From: Pegoplata infirma
Lineage: Eukaryota > Arthropoda > Insecta > Diptera > Anthomyiidae
Direction of reading: 5' to 3'
Assembly: GCA_963921195.1 (NCBI GenBank)
Contig: OY992537.1
Location: 179,072,065 to 179,136,064 of the forward strand
DNA length: 64,000 nt
Shown here: positions 60,730 through 64,000 of the stretch, one piece after another
How the letters are laid out: every line of letters begins with the position of its first letter
How positions within the stretch are numbered: the stretch's first letter is position 1
The notes under the pieces: model-generated
What the model saw: only the letters and a program-made list of their open reading frames with translations
Told to the model about the DNA's origin: nothing
The model's database searches: none
Made by a program: the position numbers and the translations under genes

Positions 60730-61084
60730 CCCTAGTAAAAAAGTTTTGATATAATGATATATAATTTGATACAATTATATTAAATTATGTATGACTTTTT
60801 ATATGTTCAGATCAAATTTTATCTAAGATATATTGAGGCTCCATTTTTTTATCTGAGGTTATACATAAATATATCTGACTTTATGTAATTATATAAATCT
60901 ATATTAATTTATATAAAATAAGATCAAGTGGATTTAATTGGATGTGACCAAAATTCGGATCTAATTGTATCATTTTTTATATTTGTGTATCTAAAATAAT
61001 ATATTTAGATCAATATCTGATCCAACTTGATACAGCCAATTTTGAGATCAAATTAGATCTTAAAAGTTTTTTTTTTTACTCGGG
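60730..61084. mobile_element. MITE-like insertion, copy 9
   Basis: Y unit left, B unit right, 2,343 bp from copy 8. Confidence 0.75.
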
Positions 61085-61504
61085 TTTGCATCTTTTTGTT
61101 ATTTTTTTGGACAAAACAAAAATTTTATTAGAAATCTATTCAAATTTTACACATTTTATTGCAAATCGATAAAAATTTTACAAAATTTAATTTTAAAAAA
61201 TATTTTTCAATGAAAATTTACGTTTTGCATGCACAAAAATTCTTTTTGTTTCTTTTTGCAATTTTTTTTGGACAAACCGAATATTTTTATTGAAAATCGA
61301 TTAAAATTTACACAATTCAATTTAAAAAAATAAAAATCTATTAAACTTTCCGTTTTGCATGTAAACAAAATTTTTGCCATTTTTTGATTGATATTTGTAG
61401 GCAAACTAAACCATTCTAATCAAAATCGTTAAAATTTTTTGTTAAATTTAATTAAAAAAAAAAAAAATCAACAAAATTTAAAAAAAAATCAAAAAAGTTG
61501 GTGG

Positions 61505-61624
61505 GAGCCAACAACACGCGGTGTTCCCAAGCGGTCCCCCATCTAAGTACTAACCGCGCCCGACGCTGCTTAATTTCGGTGATCGGACGAGAACCGATGT
61601 ATTCAGCGTGGTATGGTCGTTGGC
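61505..61624 (-). rRNA. 5S rRNA: 5S rRNA gene 53
   Basis: Reference sequence, T6, X-type upstream spacer that leads straight into a MITE with no Y unit between. Confidence 0.97.
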
Positions 61625-62079
61625 GAAAGAACATAGTTTAAGTAACAACACATTTGTTCATTTCTTTTTTGTTTGCCGTGGGGGGACGAATATTTTTAAT
61701 AAAGATTCTATCTCCTGAGCACTCAATGTTATGAAAAGTGCGGTGTAGTCAAGAAAATGATGCCAGATTTTAGTTTTTAAATCATCATTATTTGGGAATT
61801 TAAATTTTACAAAATAAAATTTTAAAAAATATTTTTCACTGAAAATTTACGATTTGCAAGAGAATTTTTTTTTTAATAATTTTTTTGAACAAACCGAATA
61901 TTTTTATTGAAAATCTATAAAAATATTATAAACAAAACGTTTTTAGATGCACACACACACAACCACCATATTCTTTTTTCATTACTTGAGTATTTCATTT
62001 TAGTCTGTCACTATGTTTAGCTTTTATATACAGAACAACGCACAAAATGTTTTGTAGTTTAATTCTGTTTTTTTGCTTT

Positions 62080-62434
62080 CCCTAGTAAAAAAGTTTTGAT
62101 ATAATGATATATAATTTGATACAATTATATTAAATTATGTATGACTTTTTATATGTTCAGATCAAATTTTATCTAAGATATATTGAGGCTCCATTTTTTT
62201 ATCTGAGGTTATACATAAATATATCTGACTTTATGTAATTATATAAATCTATATTAATTTATATAAAATAAGATCAAGTGGATTTAATTGGATGTGACCA
62301 AAATTCGGATCTAATTGTATCATTTTTTATATTTGTGTATCTAAAATAATATATTTAGATCAATATCTGATCCAACTTGATACAGCCAATTTTGAGATCA
62401 AATTAGATCTTAAAAGTTTTTTTTTTTACTCGGG
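62080..62434. mobile_element. MITE-like insertion, copy 10
   Basis: The only copy with an X-type left flank (gcaagag, extended CA repeat), giving a third unit background for the same insertion. 1,117 bp before Jockey copy 3. Confidence 0.75.
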
Positions 62435-62854
62435 TTTGCATCTTTTTGTTATTTTTTTGGACAAAACAAAAATTTTATTAGAAATCTATTCAAATTTTAC
62501 ACATTTTATTGCAAATCGATAAAAATTTTACAAAATTTAATTTTAAAAAATATTTTTCAATGAAAATTTACGTTTTGCATGCACAAAAATTCTTTTTGTT
62601 TCTTTTTGCAATTTTTTTTGGACAAACCGAATATTTTTATTGAAAATCGATTAAAATTTACACAATTCAATTTAAAAAAATAAAAATCTATTAAACTTTC
62701 CGTTTTGCATGTAAACAAAATTTTTGCCATTTTTTGATTGATATTTGTAGGCAAACTAAACCATTCTAATCAAAATCGTTAAAATTTTTTGTTAAATTTA
62801 ATTAAAAAAAAAAAAAATCAACAAAATTTAAAAAAAAATCAAAAAAGTTGGTGG

Positions 62855-62974
62855 GAGCCAACAACACGCGGTGTTCCCAAGCGGTCCCCCATCTAAGTAC
62901 TAACCGCGCCCGACGCTGCTTAATTTCGGTGATCGGACGAGAACCGATGTATTCAGCGTGGTATGGTCGTTGGC
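62855..62974 (-). rRNA. 5S rRNA: 5S rRNA gene 54
   Basis: Reference sequence, T6, last gene in the window. Twin of genes 41 and 45. Confidence 0.97.
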
Positions 62975-63194
62975 GAAAGAACATAGTTTAAGTAACAACA
63001 CATTTGTTCATTTCTTTTTTGTTTGCCGTGGGGGGACGAATATTTTTAATAAAGATTCTATCTCCTGAGCACTCAATGTTATGAAAAGTGCGGTGTAGTC
63101 AAGGAAATGATGCCAGATTTTAGTTTTTAAATCATCATTATTTGGGAATTTAAATTTTAAAAAATAAAATTTTAAAAAATATTTTTCACTGAAA

Positions 63195-63608
63195 ATGATG
63201 TGTAAGAGTGCTGGAAACCATTCAACCAAAGACTGCAATAGACCAGATACTGAAATACCCATCTGCTGTAATTGTGGGAATAATCACCCAGCAAGTTACA
63301 GAGGTTGCCCTGTAGCTAAAGAACTACAAAAACTTAGAAATAAAACAGTTGCAAATAAAAAGGGTGTAACCAATAAAAAACACTTGCAAGAAAATAATAC
63401 AGCCCAAACAAACCATTTTTCAGAAGCTGGAAGTAGCATCACCTTCGCAGCTGTAGCTGCTAATGGTCACTCGAAAAGTAAAACAGCTCCAAAAGAAGAT
63501 AAACTAACTCAGATTCTATCTAAACTTAATGACCAAACTGCGTTTAATGAAATGCTTATGAATAGAATAGAAAAATTAGAACAACAAATATGTCAAGAAA
63601 CCCAATAA
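63195..63608 (+). pseudogene. Jockey ORF1 3' fragment, copy 3
   Basis: 137 codons, identical in translation to the other two fragments. Confidence 0.85.
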
Positions 63609-64000
63609 ACAAAAATACTCTCAGAATAATGGCTTGGAATGCAAATGGTATTTTAAAGCATAAAAGTGAACTTGAAGTAGTTCTCAACAAAAGAAAAATA
63701 GACATATGTCTTATATCCGAAACGCATTTTACTACGCATATGTACACAACTTTCCAAAACTATTATATGTACTGCTCCAATCATCCTCTTAATAATGCTA
63801 GAGGAGGCAGTGCGGTCTTAGTAAAAAAAACTATAGAACATTACGAAGATGACAAAATATCAACTGAAATATTTCAGGCGACAACAATAAATATCCAAAT
63901 CTACGATAATGACATCTCAGTAACTGCTTTGTATAGTCCTCCAAGACACACAATTAAAGCAGAGCATTATATACAATTGTTTAATAAGCATAAAGGCAGA
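63197..64000 (+). mobile_element. Jockey-clade retrotransposon, copy 3 (cut by window end)
   Basis: Same 5' junction as copies 1 and 2 (actgaaaat then gatgtgtaagag). Only the first 804 bp are in the window, so its tail and right flank cannot be checked. Confidence 0.92.
63590..64000 (+). CDS. Jockey ORF2, copy 3 (partial, N-terminal 137 codons)
   Basis: Open from the same start to the window end. Covers the endonuclease through the HYIQLFNKHKGR segment, just before the GGDFNA motif. E44 is present. Matches copies 1 and 2 over this stretch. Confidence 0.9.
   Translation, partial: MSRNPINKNTLRIMAWNANGILKHKSELEVVLNKRKIDICLISETHFTTHMYTTFQNYYMYCSNHPLNNARGGSAVLVKKTIEHYEDDKISTEIFQATTINIQIYDNDISVTALYSPPRHTIKAEHYIQLFNKHKGR

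Larger units (their letters stand above)
59162..61084. repeat. X-Y-MITE cassette, copy 3
   Basis: Genes 51 and 52 plus MITE copy 9, starting 2,343 bp after cassette copy 2. Confidence 0.75.

Noticed and set aside
42455..63197. Site-specific rDNA-targeting retrotransposon, in the manner of R1/R2 or 5S-targeting non-LTR elements
   Set aside because: The site is in the spacer, not the gene, and all copies share the truncation point. The two complete copies also share the tail length, so the single site reflects duplication of one insertion. Jockey elements are generally not site-specific.
1..64000. CRISPR-like array because of the regular repeats
   Set aside because: The period is about 990 bp, the repeat includes a 5S gene, and the spacers are themselves repeated. 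This is tandem rDNA.

Overview
This window is one continuous tandem array of 5S ribosomal RNA genes from an animal nuclear genome, most likely an insect. I count 54 5S genes, all on the minus strand, spaced about 990 bp apart (973-1001 bp where nothing is inserted). From memory, the gene matches the fruit-fly 5S sequence over almost its whole length, and the spacers are very AT-rich. The protein-coding content is limited to copies of one Jockey-clade non-LTR retrotransposon, which also fits an insect. I see no protein-coding host gene, tRNA, CRISPR array or bacterial feature.

Layout. Positions 1-6,960 hold spacer family A (genes 1-7). Gene 8, with its long homopolymers, marks the junction to family B. 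Family B fills about 7,900-22,300 (genes 9-22, with gene 16 a divergent intruder). From about 22,300 to 35,000 the array becomes a higher-order repeat: a shortened 973-bp unit (family C) and a 355-bp MITE-like insertion recur with a 3,294-bp period, and one period is expanded to 4,267 bp by an extra unit. From 35,000 to 42,000 plain B units return, then two MITE-bearing units. From 42,455 to the end there are three copies of a 5'-truncated Jockey element (two complete 3,200-bp copies and a third cut by the window end), each exactly 1,117 bp after a MITE start. Short runs of ordinary, X-type and Y-type units lie between them.

How it works together. Each 5S gene carries its internal RNA polymerase III control region and a T-run terminator directly downstream. 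A roughly 170-bp non-repetitive block lies upstream of each gene. The rest of the spacer is built from degenerate AT-rich sub-repeats. The ten MITE copies all sit at one position in the unit, as do the three Jockey copies. This is best explained by one insertion each, followed by copying through unequal crossing-over or gene conversion. The 9-bp target-site duplication and the identical 29-A tails of the two complete Jockey copies support this. The Jockey ORF2 is intact (894 aa, endonuclease plus reverse transcriptase), but ORF1 keeps only its C-terminal 137 codons.

The most notable features are the nested amplification of two unrelated mobile elements inside a 5S array, an intact retrotransposon ORF2 multiplied by rDNA homogenisation rather than by retrotransposition, the sub-repeat architecture of the spacer, and two 5S variant genes (genes 3 and 48). 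All identity statements come from reading by eye. Assembly artefacts in such an array cannot be excluded.
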